Positions 25,988 through 34,977 of a stretch of 64,000 nt of DNA are shown here, piece by piece. Numbering within the stretch: position 1 is the stretch's first letter; each line of letters opens with the position of its first letter. The notes beneath the pieces were generated by a model. That model did not search any database. It was not told the DNA's origin and saw nothing but the letters and a program-made list of their open reading frames with translations. Source of the DNA: Dinoroseobacter sp039192165 (GTDB lineage: Bacteria; Pseudomonadota; Alphaproteobacteria; Rhodobacterales; Rhodobacteraceae); NCBI GenBank assembly GCA_039192165.1, contig JBCCXD010000009.1:74051-138050 (forward strand), given 5' to 3'. Both the position numbers and the translations under genes were made by a program.

Positions 25988-26865
25988 GCGACACCCGCAT
26001 TGATCTTCGCGCCAATGACATTGTACCGCCTTCCGGATTTACCGCCCGGCTTACGCTTTTTACATCGGCCGCAATGGCCTTTCTTGCGGTTTTTGCTGTG
26101 GCGCTGTCGCTTGCAAGCACGCAACTGGCCACGCGGTGGTCCGAAGCTATGGCCCGCACAGCCACGATCCGCCTGTCGGCCCCTGCAGGACAAGTCGAAG
26201 CACAGACGCGGGCTGTGCTTACTGCGCTGGAGACAACACCAGGTGTCGCCTCGGCGCGGGTCTTGAGTGAGACCGAACAACAGGATCTGCTCGCCCCCTG
26301 GCTGGGGACAAACCTTCCTGTTGATACGCTTCCGATTCCGCGTCTAATTGAGGTGGTCGAGACACCTCAGGGCTTTGATGGAACCAACCTGCGCCTGCGG
26401 CTTACAGCAGAAGCGCCGGGTGCGGTTCTGGATGACCACACGAGGTGGCGTCGGCCATTTATTGCGGCTGCTGAACACCTGCGTTTCATCGGTTTGTTGT
26501 CGGTCGTTCTGATTGGCGGAGCGATGGCGGCCATGATCACGCTGGCGGCAAATTCTGCTCTTGCTGCGAACGCACAGGTTATTCGTGTTTTGCGCCTTGT
26601 GGGAGCGCGGGACATCGTTATCGCGCGGGCGTTTGTGCGGAGGTTTGCGGCGCGCGCGCTTGTCGGTGCGCTTGTGGGCGCGGCCACGGGGGTTGTTGCC
26701 TTGTTGTTTTTGCCTTCCGGGGGCGGGCCACAGACCATTTTCGACGATCTCGGCTTTTCCGGATCGAGCTGGTTTCTGGTGCCTCTGATTCCTCTGGGGG
26801 CGATTTCGGTGGCGTATTTTGCGACCCGATTTGCTGCACTGCGGATGCTGCGGAGGATGGCTTGA
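25984..26865 (+). CDS. ftsX: Cell division protein FtsX
   Basis: This is the membrane partner of FtsE. It has 293 residues and four predicted membrane helices: one near residues 20-40 and three in the C-terminal half (about 165-190, 215-245, 255-285). A periplasmic loop of about 110 residues follows the first helix, which is the usual FtsX layout. The coupled start with ftsE supports the assignment although primary sequence of FtsX is poorly conserved. The stop overlaps the plsC start (TGATG). Confidence 0.93.
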   Translation: MSDTRIDLRANDIVPPSGFTARLTLFTSAAMAFLAVFAVALSLASTQLATRWSEAMARTATIRLSAPAGQVEAQTRAVLTALETTPGVASARVLSETEQQDLLAPWLGTNLPVDTLPIPRLIEVVETPQGFDGTNLRLRLTAEAPGAVLDDHTRWRRPFIAAAEHLRFIGLLSVVLIGGAMAAMITLAANSALAANAQVIRVLRLVGARDIVIARAFVRRFAARALVGALVGAATGVVALLFLPSGGGPQTIFDDLGFSGSSWFLVPLIPLGAISVAYFATRFAALRMLRRMA

Positions 26866-27620
26866 TGCAATGGCTTCGGTCGCTGTTCTTCAATTTTCAG
26901 ATGTACGCCATGATGGCGCTTATGGGGATCGCCTTCATCCCTGTCGTATTCCTGCGGAAGGATGGCGCCTATGTTGCGCTGCGAACCTATTGCCGCTATG
27001 TCCGCTGGACCGCCGCCTGGATTGTCGGGCTGAAGACGGAGATCCGCGGCCAAGTGCCTGAGGGCGAGCTTCTGATTGCCGCCAAACACCAGAGTTTTCT
27101 GGACATCATCATGATCGTGTCGGTTATTCCAAAGCCCCGATTTGTGATGAAGCAAGAACTGAAATACGCGCCGTTCCTGGGCTGGTACGCATCGCGCATC
27201 GGCTGTGTTCCGGTTGATCGGGGCAAGAAGGGGAAGGCCGTACAGCAAATGGTCGCAGGCGTAACCGACCCTGAAGCGCCCAAAGGCCAGTTGGTAATTT
27301 ATCCGCAGGGAACTCGCGTCGCAGCGGGGGCCTACAAAAGCTACAAGATCGGAGTTGGCGCGCTGTATGCGGCGCTGGAACAACCGGTGGTACCTGCAGC
27401 TACAAACGTCGGCGTGTTCTGGCGTCGCCATGGCATCATGCGCAAACCAGGCTTGGCGGTGGTTGAATTTCTTCCGGAAATTCCACCCGGGCGCGCGATA
27501 GGTGCCTTTATGCACGAAGTCGAAGAACACGTAGAGGCTGCCTCCAACCGATTGATGGTTGAGGCAGGGTTCCCCGAAGATCGCTTACCGCAGGGACGCG
27601 CGATTGAAAGCCCAGCCTGA
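26865..27620 (+). CDS. plsC: 1-acyl-sn-glycerol-3-phosphate acyltransferase
   Basis: PlsC transfers an acyl chain to lysophosphatidic acid in phospholipid synthesis at the inner membrane. It has 251 residues. The catalytic HxxxxD is HQSFLD at about 75-80. The glycerol-phosphate motif is YPQGTR rather than the usual EGTR, near 146-151. An N-terminal hydrophobic helix (about 12-30) anchors it. ATG at 26865 overlaps the ftsX stop by one base; the TTG one codon earlier is less likely. Co-expression with ftsEX ties membrane lipid synthesis and division genes in one unit. Confidence 0.9.
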   Translation: MQWLRSLFFNFQMYAMMALMGIAFIPVVFLRKDGAYVALRTYCRYVRWTAAWIVGLKTEIRGQVPEGELLIAAKHQSFLDIIMIVSVIPKPRFVMKQELKYAPFLGWYASRIGCVPVDRGKKGKAVQQMVAGVTDPEAPKGQLVIYPQGTRVAAGAYKSYKIGVGALYAALEQPVVPAATNVGVFWRRHGIMRKPGLAVVEFLPEIPPGRAIGAFMHEVEEHVEAASNRLMVEAGFPEDRLPQGRAIESPA

Positions 27621-27627
27621 CGCTGCG

Positions 27628-27649
27628 TTTGCATTGCTGCGCGTGCAAA
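27628..27649. promoter_or_regulatory. Inverted repeat TTTGCA-N10-TGCAAA upstream of mcl1
   Basis: A perfect 6-bp inverted repeat stands 82-103 nt before the mcl1 start. Its half-sites resemble the TTTGCAAA elements reported for PccR-type (RamB-like) regulators of propionyl-CoA and ethylmalonyl-CoA metabolism in Rhodobacter. Operator function is inferred from the sequence and from the mcl1 context. Confidence 0.4.
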
Positions 27650-27730
27650 TCGCTCTTGCAGCCACCTGAGCAATAATCTATCTCCGCGCGCAGGTTTTGA
27701 CGAAATATCCTTACTTAAGGGAGTTCCTCG

Positions 27731-28687
27731 ATGAGTTTCCGCATTCAGCCGCAGGCGCCCGCGCGACCAAACCGCTGTCAATTGTTCGGACCCGGATCAC
27801 GCCCCGCGATCTTTGAAAAGATGGCGGCATCGGCCGCAGATGTGATCAATCTCGATCTTGAAGACTCTGTGGCTCCAGACGACAAACCGGAGGCACGCAA
27901 GAACATCATCCAGGCGATTGGGGACATCGACTGGGGCTCCAAATATCTCAGCGTTCGGATCAACGGGCTCGATACCCCTTACTGGTACCGCGATTTAGTC
28001 GACCTGCTGGAGGGCGCCTCGGACCGGATTGATCAGATCATGATCCCAAAGGTGGGGTGTGCTGCAGACATCTATGCTGTTGACGCACTGACCACGGCGG
28101 TCGAGACTGCCAAAGGGCGTAGCAAGCCCATCAGTTTCGAGGTGATCATCGAATCTGCAGCCGGTATTGCCCATGTTGAAGAGATCGCAGCTGCCTCGCC
28201 ACGCCTCCAGGCAATGAGCCTCGGAGCCGCAGATTTTGCCGCGTCTATGGGGATGCAGACCACCGGTATCGGTGGGACCCAGGAAGACTACTACATGATC
28301 CGCGAGGGTGTGAAACACTGGTCGGACCCGTGGCATTGGGCGCAGGCCGCCATTGTCGCGGCATGCCGGACCCACGGTGTGCTTCCGGTTGATGGTCCGT
28401 TCGGTGATTTCTCGGATGATGAAGGCTTTGTTGCGCAGGCCAAGCGATCTGCAACGCTTGGAATGGTCGGCAAGTGGGCGATCCACCCCAAGCAAGTCTC
28501 GCTGGCAAACGAGGTCTTTACGCCATCAGCCGAAGCCGTTTCGGAGGCGCGTGAAATTCTGGCAGCCATGGAGCAGGCCAAAAGGGATGGTGCAGGTGCG
28601 ACGGTCTACAAGGGCCGCCTCGTTGACATAGCATCGATCAAACAGGCCGAGGTTATCGTCCGGCAGTCCGAGATGATCGCGGGGTGA
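27731..28687 (+). CDS. mcl1: L-malyl-CoA / beta-methylmalyl-CoA lyase
   Basis: This HpcH/HpaI-family enzyme splits beta-methylmalyl-CoA to glyoxylate and propionyl-CoA, and L-malyl-CoA to acetyl-CoA and glyoxylate. It serves the ethylmalonyl-CoA pathway for acetate assimilation. Its 318 residues equal the length of Rhodobacter Mcl1. Family elements are LDLEDSVAPDDKPEARKN (about 41-58; acidic residues bind Mg), the conserved Glu in EVIIESAAGIAHVEE, LGAADFAASMGM and GKWAIHPKQ. The start has AAGGGAG. It stands alone between plsC and the converging truB; phaA and this gene imply growth on C2 compounds. Confidence 0.93.
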   Translation: MSFRIQPQAPARPNRCQLFGPGSRPAIFEKMAASAADVINLDLEDSVAPDDKPEARKNIIQAIGDIDWGSKYLSVRINGLDTPYWYRDLVDLLEGASDRIDQIMIPKVGCAADIYAVDALTTAVETAKGRSKPISFEVIIESAAGIAHVEEIAAASPRLQAMSLGAADFAASMGMQTTGIGGTQEDYYMIREGVKHWSDPWHWAQAAIVAACRTHGVLPVDGPFGDFSDDEGFVAQAKRSATLGMVGKWAIHPKQVSLANEVFTPSAEAVSEAREILAAMEQAKRDGAGATVYKGRLVDIASIKQAEVIVRQSEMIAG

Positions 28688-28738
28688 GAATTCACCCTGC
28701 AAATACCTCAAAGGTCTTACAAGCAGCGCCCTGCGATC

Positions 28739-29650
28739 TTACTCAGGCAGATTAAACACACGTGTCGGGTGCAGCATACCGGCGCGATAGATTCCCACGG
28801 CGACCGGTACGCCCTTGCAGGATGCCCATGCCTCTTCCCCGTAGTCGGCTTCTGACGCGATAACTTCCGCCGGGTTGCCGTGGCGCAAGCGCGTTGCAGC
28901 CTCCGGTCCGCAGCGCGCCTCGGGAACCTGCGCAAGCCCCGTTTCCAGCGGCATAAGCAGCGCTTCGAGTTGAGGATCTTTGGCCTTGGCGACAATGGCT
29001 TCAAAGTCCGCAACATCAGCGATCTTGAACGGTCCCGACCAGATGCGGCGCAGATCGCGCACATGGCCGTAGCATCCTAGCGTCTCGCCGAGGTCGCGAG
29101 CAATTGCGCGCACATAGCCGCCTTTTCCGCAAATCAGCTCCAGCGTGACATGATCTTTGTCGGGCCGATTTAGGAAGATCAGGCTCTTGACAAAAAGTGG
29201 TCGGGCCGCAAGCGCCAAATCCTCGCCGGTCCGAGCCCGGGCATAGGCCCGCTGTCCATCAATCTTCACCGCTGAGAACTGGGGGGGAACTTGTTGGATC
29301 TCTCCCTCAAAATCAGGCAATGCAGCGCGAATCTCATCGTCAGATGGTCGCAGGTTCGAAGTCGCTATGACTTCCCCTTCTGCGTCATCTGTGTTGGTTG
29401 CCTGGCCGAAACGCACCGTGAAGCGATATGCTTTTAGAGCATCGGTAATGTAAGGAATAGTTTTCGTAGCTTCGCCGAGCGCAATGGCAAGAATGCCTGT
29501 CGCGTCCGGGTCGAGTGTACCTGCGTGTCCCGCTTTTTTTGCGTCAAACGCCCAGCGGATCTTGTTGACCACCGCGTTGGAACTGAGCCCTGCGGGTTTG
29601 TCGATGGCCAGCCAGCCGGAAATATCGCGGCCCTTCTTGCGCCGTGCCAT
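28739..29650 (-). CDS. truB: tRNA pseudouridine-55 synthase
   Basis: TruB makes the T-loop pseudouridine at position 55 of tRNAs. It has 303 residues. The catalytic Asp is in HAGTLDPDATGILAIALG (about residue 47). KIDGQRAYARAR and YVRAIARDLGE are further family motifs, and a PUA-like C-terminal end follows. It lies 3 nt after rbfA on the same strand, the usual ribosome/tRNA maturation pair. Confidence 0.96.
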   Translation of the reverse strand: MARRKKGRDISGWLAIDKPAGLSSNAVVNKIRWAFDAKKAGHAGTLDPDATGILAIALGEATKTIPYITDALKAYRFTVRFGQATNTDDAEGEVIATSNLRPSDDEIRAALPDFEGEIQQVPPQFSAVKIDGQRAYARARTGEDLALAARPLFVKSLIFLNRPDKDHVTLELICGKGGYVRAIARDLGETLGCYGHVRDLRRIWSGPFKIADVADFEAIVAKAKDPQLEALLMPLETGLAQVPEARCGPEAATRLRHGNPAEVIASEADYGEEAWASCKGVPVAVGIYRAGMLHPTRVFNLPE

Positions 29651-29653
29651 TGA

Positions 29654-30064
29654 TCAGTCTCCGTCCAGATCCTGACCAAGATCCTGGCGGACGCGCTCTT
29701 CGTTCAACAGGCGTCGGGTTTCGTCCATTCGGTCAAAGGTTTCGTCAATCTGGAACCGGAGTTCGGGCGAGAACTTAAGGGTCAGCTCCTTGGATACGGC
29801 GCGTCGCAGCTCATGGCGGTTGCGGCGCAGCGCTTCCAGCGCCTCCTCTCGACGGTCACCTCCGAGAGGCAGGACAAAGGCCGTCGCGACCTTGAGATCG
29901 GGGGAGGTGCGCACCTCGCCGACAGTGATCGACATGCGGTTGAGGTCCGGATCGTGCACATCGCCCTGCGACAGGACCGAGGACAAAGTGCGGCGGATCA
30001 ATTCCCCGACGCGGAGCTGTCTCTGGGACGGACCGCCGCCCGTATCAAATCTTGATTTCGCCAT
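29654..30064 (-). CDS. rbfA: 30S ribosome-binding factor A
   Basis: RbfA helps mature the 5' end of 16S rRNA and binds the 30S subunit during cold adaptation. The product is 136 residues with a KH-like fold; the start SQRQLRVGELIRRTLSSVL and the C-terminal ELRFQIDETFDRMDETRRLL are family features. ATG at 30064 has AAAAGGA upstream. Longer starts run into the dapB promoter region. It is divergent from dapB (122 nt) and heads the rbfA-truB pair. Confidence 0.95.
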   Translation of the reverse strand: MAKSRFDTGGGPSQRQLRVGELIRRTLSSVLSQGDVHDPDLNRMSITVGEVRTSPDLKVATAFVLPLGGDRREEALEALRRNRHELRRAVSKELTLKFSPELRFQIDETFDRMDETRRLLNEERVRQDLGQDLDGD

Positions 30065-30186
30065 GCCTGGATCCTTTTCAGAGCGCCGGTGTACCGCCGC
30101 AGGATTGATGTTGCAACCATGGCCGTTTGCGCCCGACGGTCCTGCGCGATAAGACGCGAGGCGTAACTCTTGCAAGGGACGAAGAC

Positions 30187-30996
30187 ATGGCCGATTTGCC
30201 GGGGATCGTTGTCACAGGGGGCTCTGGCCGGATGGGTCAGATGCTGATCGAGACGGTGCGCGCATCAGAGCGGGCGCGGCTTGTTGGTGTGACAGAGCGG
30301 CCTGGCCACGCTTGGATCGGAGCCGATGTCGGAACGGCTATGGGCGGCAGCGCGCTGGGCGTTACCGTGACCGACGATCCACTCGAAGCCTTTGTCACCG
30401 CGCAGGCCGTCATTGATTTCACGGCACCAGCCGCGACCGTGGCGCATGCCGAGCTGACCGCGCAGGCGCGTGCTGTGCACGTGATTGGAACGACGGGATT
30501 TTCCGACGAAGACCTGCGGCATCTGGATGCCGCCGCGCGCCATGCGGTGATTGTGCGTGCGGGCAATATGAGCCTCGGAGTGAACCTTTTGGTCAAACTG
30601 ACTGAGCGCGTCGCCGCGGCTTTGGATGCCGACTACGATATTGAGGTTATAGAGGCGCATCACCGCCACAAAGTCGATGCACCTTCCGGAACGGCTCTGA
30701 TGCTCGGGGAAGCGGCTGCGCAGGGTCGGGGTGTAAAACTCGCGGAGGTCGCAGACCGTGCGAGGGACGGGATCACCGGAGCACGAACGCGCGGTGCCAT
30801 TGGCTTCAGTGCCATTCGCGGTGGCGATATAGTCGGTGAGCATGACGTCCTGTTTGCAGCGGACGGCGAGCGTATTGTTTTGCGCCATGCCGCCTCAGAC
30901 CGATCCGTTTTTGCCCGGGGGGCGCTAAAAGCCGCGCTTTGGGGCCAGAACCAGAATCCGGGCGCCTATGACATGATGGATGTCCTGGGACTTTGA
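30187..30996 (+). CDS. dapB: 4-hydroxy-tetrahydrodipicolinate reductase
   Basis: DapB is an NAD(P)H-dependent enzyme of the lysine/diaminopimelate pathway. It has 269 residues. The cofactor loop VVTGGSGRMGQMLIE is at 8-22, the active-site stretch EAHHRHKVDAPSGTA at about 155-169, and GNMSLGVNLL is present. ATG at 30187 gives the usual length. It is a second gene of the pathway in the window after lysA but is not linked to it. Confidence 0.96.
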   Translation: MADLPGIVVTGGSGRMGQMLIETVRASERARLVGVTERPGHAWIGADVGTAMGGSALGVTVTDDPLEAFVTAQAVIDFTAPAATVAHAELTAQARAVHVIGTTGFSDEDLRHLDAAARHAVIVRAGNMSLGVNLLVKLTERVAAALDADYDIEVIEAHHRHKVDAPSGTALMLGEAAAQGRGVKLAEVADRARDGITGARTRGAIGFSAIRGGDIVGEHDVLFAADGERIVLRHAASDRSVFARGALKAALWGQNQNPGAYDMMDVLGL

Positions 30997-31051
30997 CCGG
31001 CAAGGGTTTGCCCACGTCATTGCTCACGGGGGTGTGAAGAGAAAATTACAT

Positions 31052-31081
31052 CCACTGATACAGTTCTAAACGTACCAGTGG
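31052..31081. repeat. Imperfect inverted repeat upstream of the small secreted protein
   Basis: CCACTG (31052-31057) and CAGTGG (31076-31081) pair, with TAC/GTA extending the stem after one mismatch. It lies 30 nt before the next start with no T run on either strand, and could be an operator. Confidence 0.4.
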
Positions 31082-31110
31082 TTATTGAATCAAATGTTGC
31101 GGGGCTACCC

Positions 31111-31500
31111 ATGAGACCGACACAGATCCTTTTTGGTGTTTTTCTCGCCACCGGCCTGAGTTTTTCAGGCGGCACTGCGATTGCGTTTGAGCGGGTGATC
31201 TCCGAAAATCGGTTCGTTGAACTGGTTGAGGGAAAGTCCCTCTCACTTCTGCGCCCGTTGCTGTTGCGATCCGCGGTTGTCCTGGAAGTGTCAAGCGATG
31301 GGGACATCACCGGCACGGCAATGCGGAAACCAGTCAAAGGCGCATGGCAATGGAGAGATGGATTCTTCTGCCGCGACCTTGCCTATGGGGATCGCGATCT
31401 TGGGCCCAATTGTCAGGTTGTCGAAGTTAAAGACGACGAGATCCGGTTTATCGCGGATCAGGGGCAGGGCGATCGCGCTGACTTTCGGCTGAAGAACTGA
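31111..31500 (+). CDS. Small secreted protein of unknown function
   Basis: The product has 129 residues and a signal peptide (RPTQILFGVFLATGLSFSGG, cleavage near AIAFE). The mature part of about 100 residues contains two Cys in FFCRDLAYGDRDLGPNC, likely a disulphide. No known family was recognised. ATG at 31111 is chosen for the signal peptide. It is 114 nt after dapB and ends 11 nt from the converging DUF1674 gene. Some homologues may carry dapB-like names through neighbourhood errors; nothing in the sequence supports that activity. Confidence 0.75.
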   Translation: MRPTQILFGVFLATGLSFSGGTAIAFERVISENRFVELVEGKSLSLLRPLLLRSAVVLEVSSDGDITGTAMRKPVKGAWQWRDGFFCRDLAYGDRDLGPNCQVVEVKDDEIRFIADQGQGDRADFRLKN

Positions 31501-31511
31501 CCCTTCTGGGA

Positions 31512-31739
31512 TCAGAAATCGATCGCAATTCCTTTCTTTTCCCAGTCTCCGAACCTGACAGGTTCAGGACCGTCCCGGCCTCCGAGCTCAGGCGGTAAAG
31601 CGGGTAGATTGCCCTTCTTTGCCTTGCGGATATCGGCTTCCTCCAAAGCTCGGCGCGCGGCTTCGGGCAATGCCGCGCGGCGTGCTTCTTCTTCTGCGGA
31701 CAGCGGCGGCAGGTCTTGCGTTGGTTCCTTGTCACTCAT
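31512..31739 (-). CDS. DUF1674 protein (SDHAF4-like succinate dehydrogenase assembly factor)
   Basis: The 75-residue product ends in GGRDGPEPVRFGDWEKKGIA plus IDF, the hallmark of the DUF1674/SDHAF4 family. The eukaryotic member binds flavinated SdhA and promotes its assembly with SdhB. The N-terminal half is acidic and disordered. ATG at 31739 gives the usual start (MSDKEPTQDL). It is not next to sdh genes here; it is divergent from rsmB. Confidence 0.88.
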   Translation of the reverse strand: MSDKEPTQDLPPLSAEEEARRAALPEAARRALEEADIRKAKKGNLPALPPELGGRDGPEPVRFGDWEKKGIAIDF

Positions 31740-31796
31740 ACCGGGGTGATATACGGCCCTGGGGAATTGAGGCAATCCCATCTGTGAGGGCGCAGC

Positions 31797-33098
31797 TTGC
31801 CAGACGAAGATTCACACAGCGCGCGCGCAGGTGCACTGGCACTTATGACGGGCGTGCTCGAAGACGGGGTCGCGCTCGCGGACCTGACCGGCCGAAAAAC
31901 CGGCGCGTTTGCTGCCCTGCAACCGAACGACCGCGCCCGTGCCCAGCGCCTTGCAACCGAAACACTGAGACATTTGCGCACCTGCGATCAGATGTTGGGG
32001 CCGTTTTTGCGCATGGCGCCGCGGCTTTACGTACACAATGCGCTTCGGTTGGCGACGTATGAAATACTTGGCACGAGGGCCGCGGCGCATGGCGTGGTAA
32101 GCGCGGCAGTTGATCTTGTCCGCCGCGCGCAACCCGACAGCAAAGCGCCCGGGCTTGTAAACGCGGTTCTGCGGAATGTCGCCCGTCGCGACCCTGCAGA
32201 CTGGTCTTCGGCGCCTCCGGCATCTTTGCCAAAGCCGTTCAGAAAACCGCTGGTTGCCGCGTGGGGGAGCAAGACGGTTGCCGCTATGGAGGGTGTGCAG
32301 GCACAAACCCCGCCGCTGGACCTGACCCTTAAAGACCCCGCCGAAGCAAAGGTTTGGGCGTCGCGGCTCGACGCCAGGGTTTTGCCAAGCGGAAGCCTGC
32401 GCCTTGACGCCGGTCAGCACGTGAGCGCCTTGGCTGGCTATGATGACGGCGCGTGGTGGGTGCAGGACGCCGCCGCCGCACTGCCGGCACAATGCCTCGG
32501 CGAAATTGCAGGCAATCGTGTGCTGGATATGTGCGCGGCTCCCGGCGGAAAGACCTTGCAACTTGTGGCATCAGGGGCAGCGGTCACAGCGCTCGATATC
32601 TCCGAAACCCGCATGGCCCGGGTGCAAGAGAACCTTGCGCGGACAGGGCTCACTGCCCAGCGAGTGGTGGCAGATGCTCTGGAGTTCAAACCTGATGAAC
32701 AGTTCGACGCGATCCTGCTCGACGCCCCGTGCTCCGCGAGCGGAACCGTGCGGCGGCACCCGGACTTGCCTTACCTCCGCGATCTGAATGACCTGTCCGG
32801 AGTCGTTGCTCTGCAGGCCTCCCTGCTCGATCAGGCAGTGGCCTGGTTACGGCCGAGAGGGCGTCTTGTCTATGCGACCTGCTCGCTGATGCCGTCAGAA
32901 GGCGAAGCACAGGCCGAGGCAGCCTTGGCGCGCCACCCCGATTTGCGACAGGATGATCTGTCGAGGTTCACTGTTGAATTCGGTTTGCCTGAGGCGTGTG
33001 CTGTACCCGGAGGAGGGATGCGCCTGCGCCCGGATATGTGGGCGGACGAAGGCGGGCTCGACGGCTTTTTCATCGCAGCTTTTACAAAACTCCGCTGA
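31797..33098 (+). CDS. RsmB-family 16S rRNA (cytosine-C5) methyltransferase
   Basis: The product has 433 residues: an N-terminal NusB-like RNA-binding domain (about 1-135) and a SAM-dependent m5C methyltransferase domain. Motifs are MCAAPGGKTLQL (SAM loop, about 243-254), DAPCSASGTVRRHPDL (catalytic-loop Cys) and ATCSLMPSEGE (second Cys). The likely start is TTG at 31797 with GAGGG upstream; an internal ATG at 31845 would cut 16 residues. It is followed after 85 nt by the heparinase-family gene on the same strand. Confidence 0.9.
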   Translation: MPDEDSHSARAGALALMTGVLEDGVALADLTGRKTGAFAALQPNDRARAQRLATETLRHLRTCDQMLGPFLRMAPRLYVHNALRLATYEILGTRAAAHGVVSAAVDLVRRAQPDSKAPGLVNAVLRNVARRDPADWSSAPPASLPKPFRKPLVAAWGSKTVAAMEGVQAQTPPLDLTLKDPAEAKVWASRLDARVLPSGSLRLDAGQHVSALAGYDDGAWWVQDAAAALPAQCLGEIAGNRVLDMCAAPGGKTLQLVASGAAVTALDISETRMARVQENLARTGLTAQRVVADALEFKPDEQFDAILLDAPCSASGTVRRHPDLPYLRDLNDLSGVVALQASLLDQAVAWLRPRGRLVYATCSLMPSEGEAQAEAALARHPDLRQDDLSRFTVEFGLPEACAVPGGGMRLRPDMWADEGGLDGFFIAAFTKLR

Positions 33099-33183
33099 CC
33101 CGCATTTTGGGCGGTGACTTGTGTGCGTGTGACTCCTAAAGTCGCCCTGATTTTCGAGCAGGCATAGAAGACCACAGGGACGC

Positions 33184-34899
33184 ATGACCGGCAGCCTCAA
33201 GTATGACCTTGAGCGATCCACGGGGTCGCGGGCGTTGCGCTACCGCGCAGGCGACGGGTTGCGTGCCTGGCGCGCGGGTCTGGCGCCTCCGCCAACTGCA
33301 TTGCACAGTATGCCGCAACCTCAGAGCTTCGGAGATGTGGCCAGGGGACGTCAGCTGCTCGCCGGGCTTGTCCGTCTTGATGGAGAGGTTGTCGAGGCTC
33401 CAGGCGCCAGTCTTTGGGACATACTGGAGGGTGCCAAAGGCCCCGGGGCCCAGGCATTGCACGGTTTCAAATGGCTGGACGATCTGGCAGCGCTCGGGGG
33501 TCCCCAGGCGCAGGCCCTTGCGCAAAGCTGGCTCTCGGACTGGATTGCACGGTTCGGTCGCGGTGGTGGACCGGGCTGGACCCCGGATTTAACGGCACAG
33601 CGGATCATGCGATGGATCGCGCATGCCCTATTTCTTCTAGGAGGTCCGGGGTCGTCCCTCTCGCGTGCCTATTTTCGGGCGCTCGGACAGCAGGGCGTCT
33701 TCCTGAGTCATCGTTGGAAGACAGCGCCCTCGGGACGGCCCCGCTTCGAAGCTCTTGCTGGTATGATTTACGCGGGGATGAGCCTCTCTGGTCTCGAGGA
33801 CAGTGTCGCGCCGGCAAAGGCCGAACTGGACAAGGTCTGTGCGTCCGAGATCGATGCCCAAGGCGCACTTGCAACCCGCAATCCGGAGGATCTGCTTGAG
33901 GTTCTCATGCTGCTCACCTGGGCGGCGGATGCGCTGGAAGACCGGCGCGAAACACCAGGGGTCGAGCATGTCCGCGCGATCGCCAGGATTGCTCCCACCA
34001 TACGGGCACTGCGTCATTCCGATGGAAGCCTTGTACGATGCCATGGCGGCGGTCGCGGCACGACCGGGATGCTGGACGAGGCTCTGTCGCGGACCGGAGT
34101 GACCGAGGTCGCCTCGGCACCCGTGGTGATGGGCTATGCACGGCTTGTCGGTGGCGGCACGTCAGTCATCGCCGACGCAGCCGCGCCCCCGATTGGAGCG
34201 GGAACTTTGACCGGTCACGCAAGCACGCTGGCCATTGAGGTCACGTCAGGCGCGTTCCCGCTTGTGGTGAATTGCGGAGCGGGAACAACCTTCGGCCCCG
34301 AATGGCAGCGCGCGGCGCGGGCCACAGCGTCCCATTCGACGCTTAGCGTTGAGGGAACCTCTTCGTCGCGCTTGACCACCCGGAGCAAAGACCCGCATGC
34401 GCGAGAGGTGCTCGCCGATATCCCGACGCTGGTGGCAGCGCAACCGTTCGAAGATGCGGACACCTCTGGTTTGCTGATGACCCACAATGGCTATGTTCCC
34501 ACCCACGGCCTTGTGCATGCGCGTCACCTGACCCTGTCCGAAACCGGCAAGGTCCTCGAAGGCTCCGATACTCTTGCGGCAGCCGAACCGGCTGCAAAGC
34601 TCACCTGTGACAGGGCGCTTGCGGCAACCAGCGGCAAGGGAATTCCGTTTTCCGTGCGATTTCACATTGCGCCTGGTGTGGATGCAGAGCTCGACATGGG
34701 CGGAGCGGCGGTATCCTTGGTTCCGGAGAATGGCGAGGTATGGGTATTCCGCGCAAAGGGCGCGGCGATCTCGATGGCGCCGAGCGCGTTTCTGGAACGT
34801 GCGCGACTGAAACCGCGGGCCACAAAGCAGATCGTGCTGTCCGGGCGCTTGTTCGGATACTCGGCAGATGTGCGTTGGAGCTTCACGCGCATCGAGTAG
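33184..34899 (+). CDS. Heparinase II/III-family protein
   Basis: The 571-residue product has an N-terminal alpha/alpha-toroid part (about 60-320) and a C-terminal beta-sandwich of the heparinase II/III type. LTGHASTLAIEVTSGAFPLV and ATASHSTLSVEGTSSSR (around 340-400) are the recognisable blocks. There is no signal peptide, so secretion is not evident. The substrate is unknown; the bacterial family includes polysaccharide lyases but most genomic members are uncharacterised. Its place between rsmB and purH looks typical for this bacterial group. Confidence 0.85.
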   Translation: MTGSLKYDLERSTGSRALRYRAGDGLRAWRAGLAPPPTALHSMPQPQSFGDVARGRQLLAGLVRLDGEVVEAPGASLWDILEGAKGPGAQALHGFKWLDDLAALGGPQAQALAQSWLSDWIARFGRGGGPGWTPDLTAQRIMRWIAHALFLLGGPGSSLSRAYFRALGQQGVFLSHRWKTAPSGRPRFEALAGMIYAGMSLSGLEDSVAPAKAELDKVCASEIDAQGALATRNPEDLLEVLMLLTWAADALEDRRETPGVEHVRAIARIAPTIRALRHSDGSLVRCHGGGRGTTGMLDEALSRTGVTEVASAPVVMGYARLVGGGTSVIADAAAPPIGAGTLTGHASTLAIEVTSGAFPLVVNCGAGTTFGPEWQRAARATASHSTLSVEGTSSSRLTTRSKDPHAREVLADIPTLVAAQPFEDADTSGLLMTHNGYVPTHGLVHARHLTLSETGKVLEGSDTLAAAEPAAKLTCDRALAATSGKGIPFSVRFHIAPGVDAELDMGGAAVSLVPENGEVWVFRAKGAAISMAPSAFLERARLKPRATKQIVLSGRLFGYSADVRWSFTRIE

Positions 34900-34977
34900 C
34901 CATTTCGCACCGGGGCGGATATAGACCGGCGGAATCGTTTGTGTCGCTTCTTCTGACATTCCAAGGACTGTTTGCCG

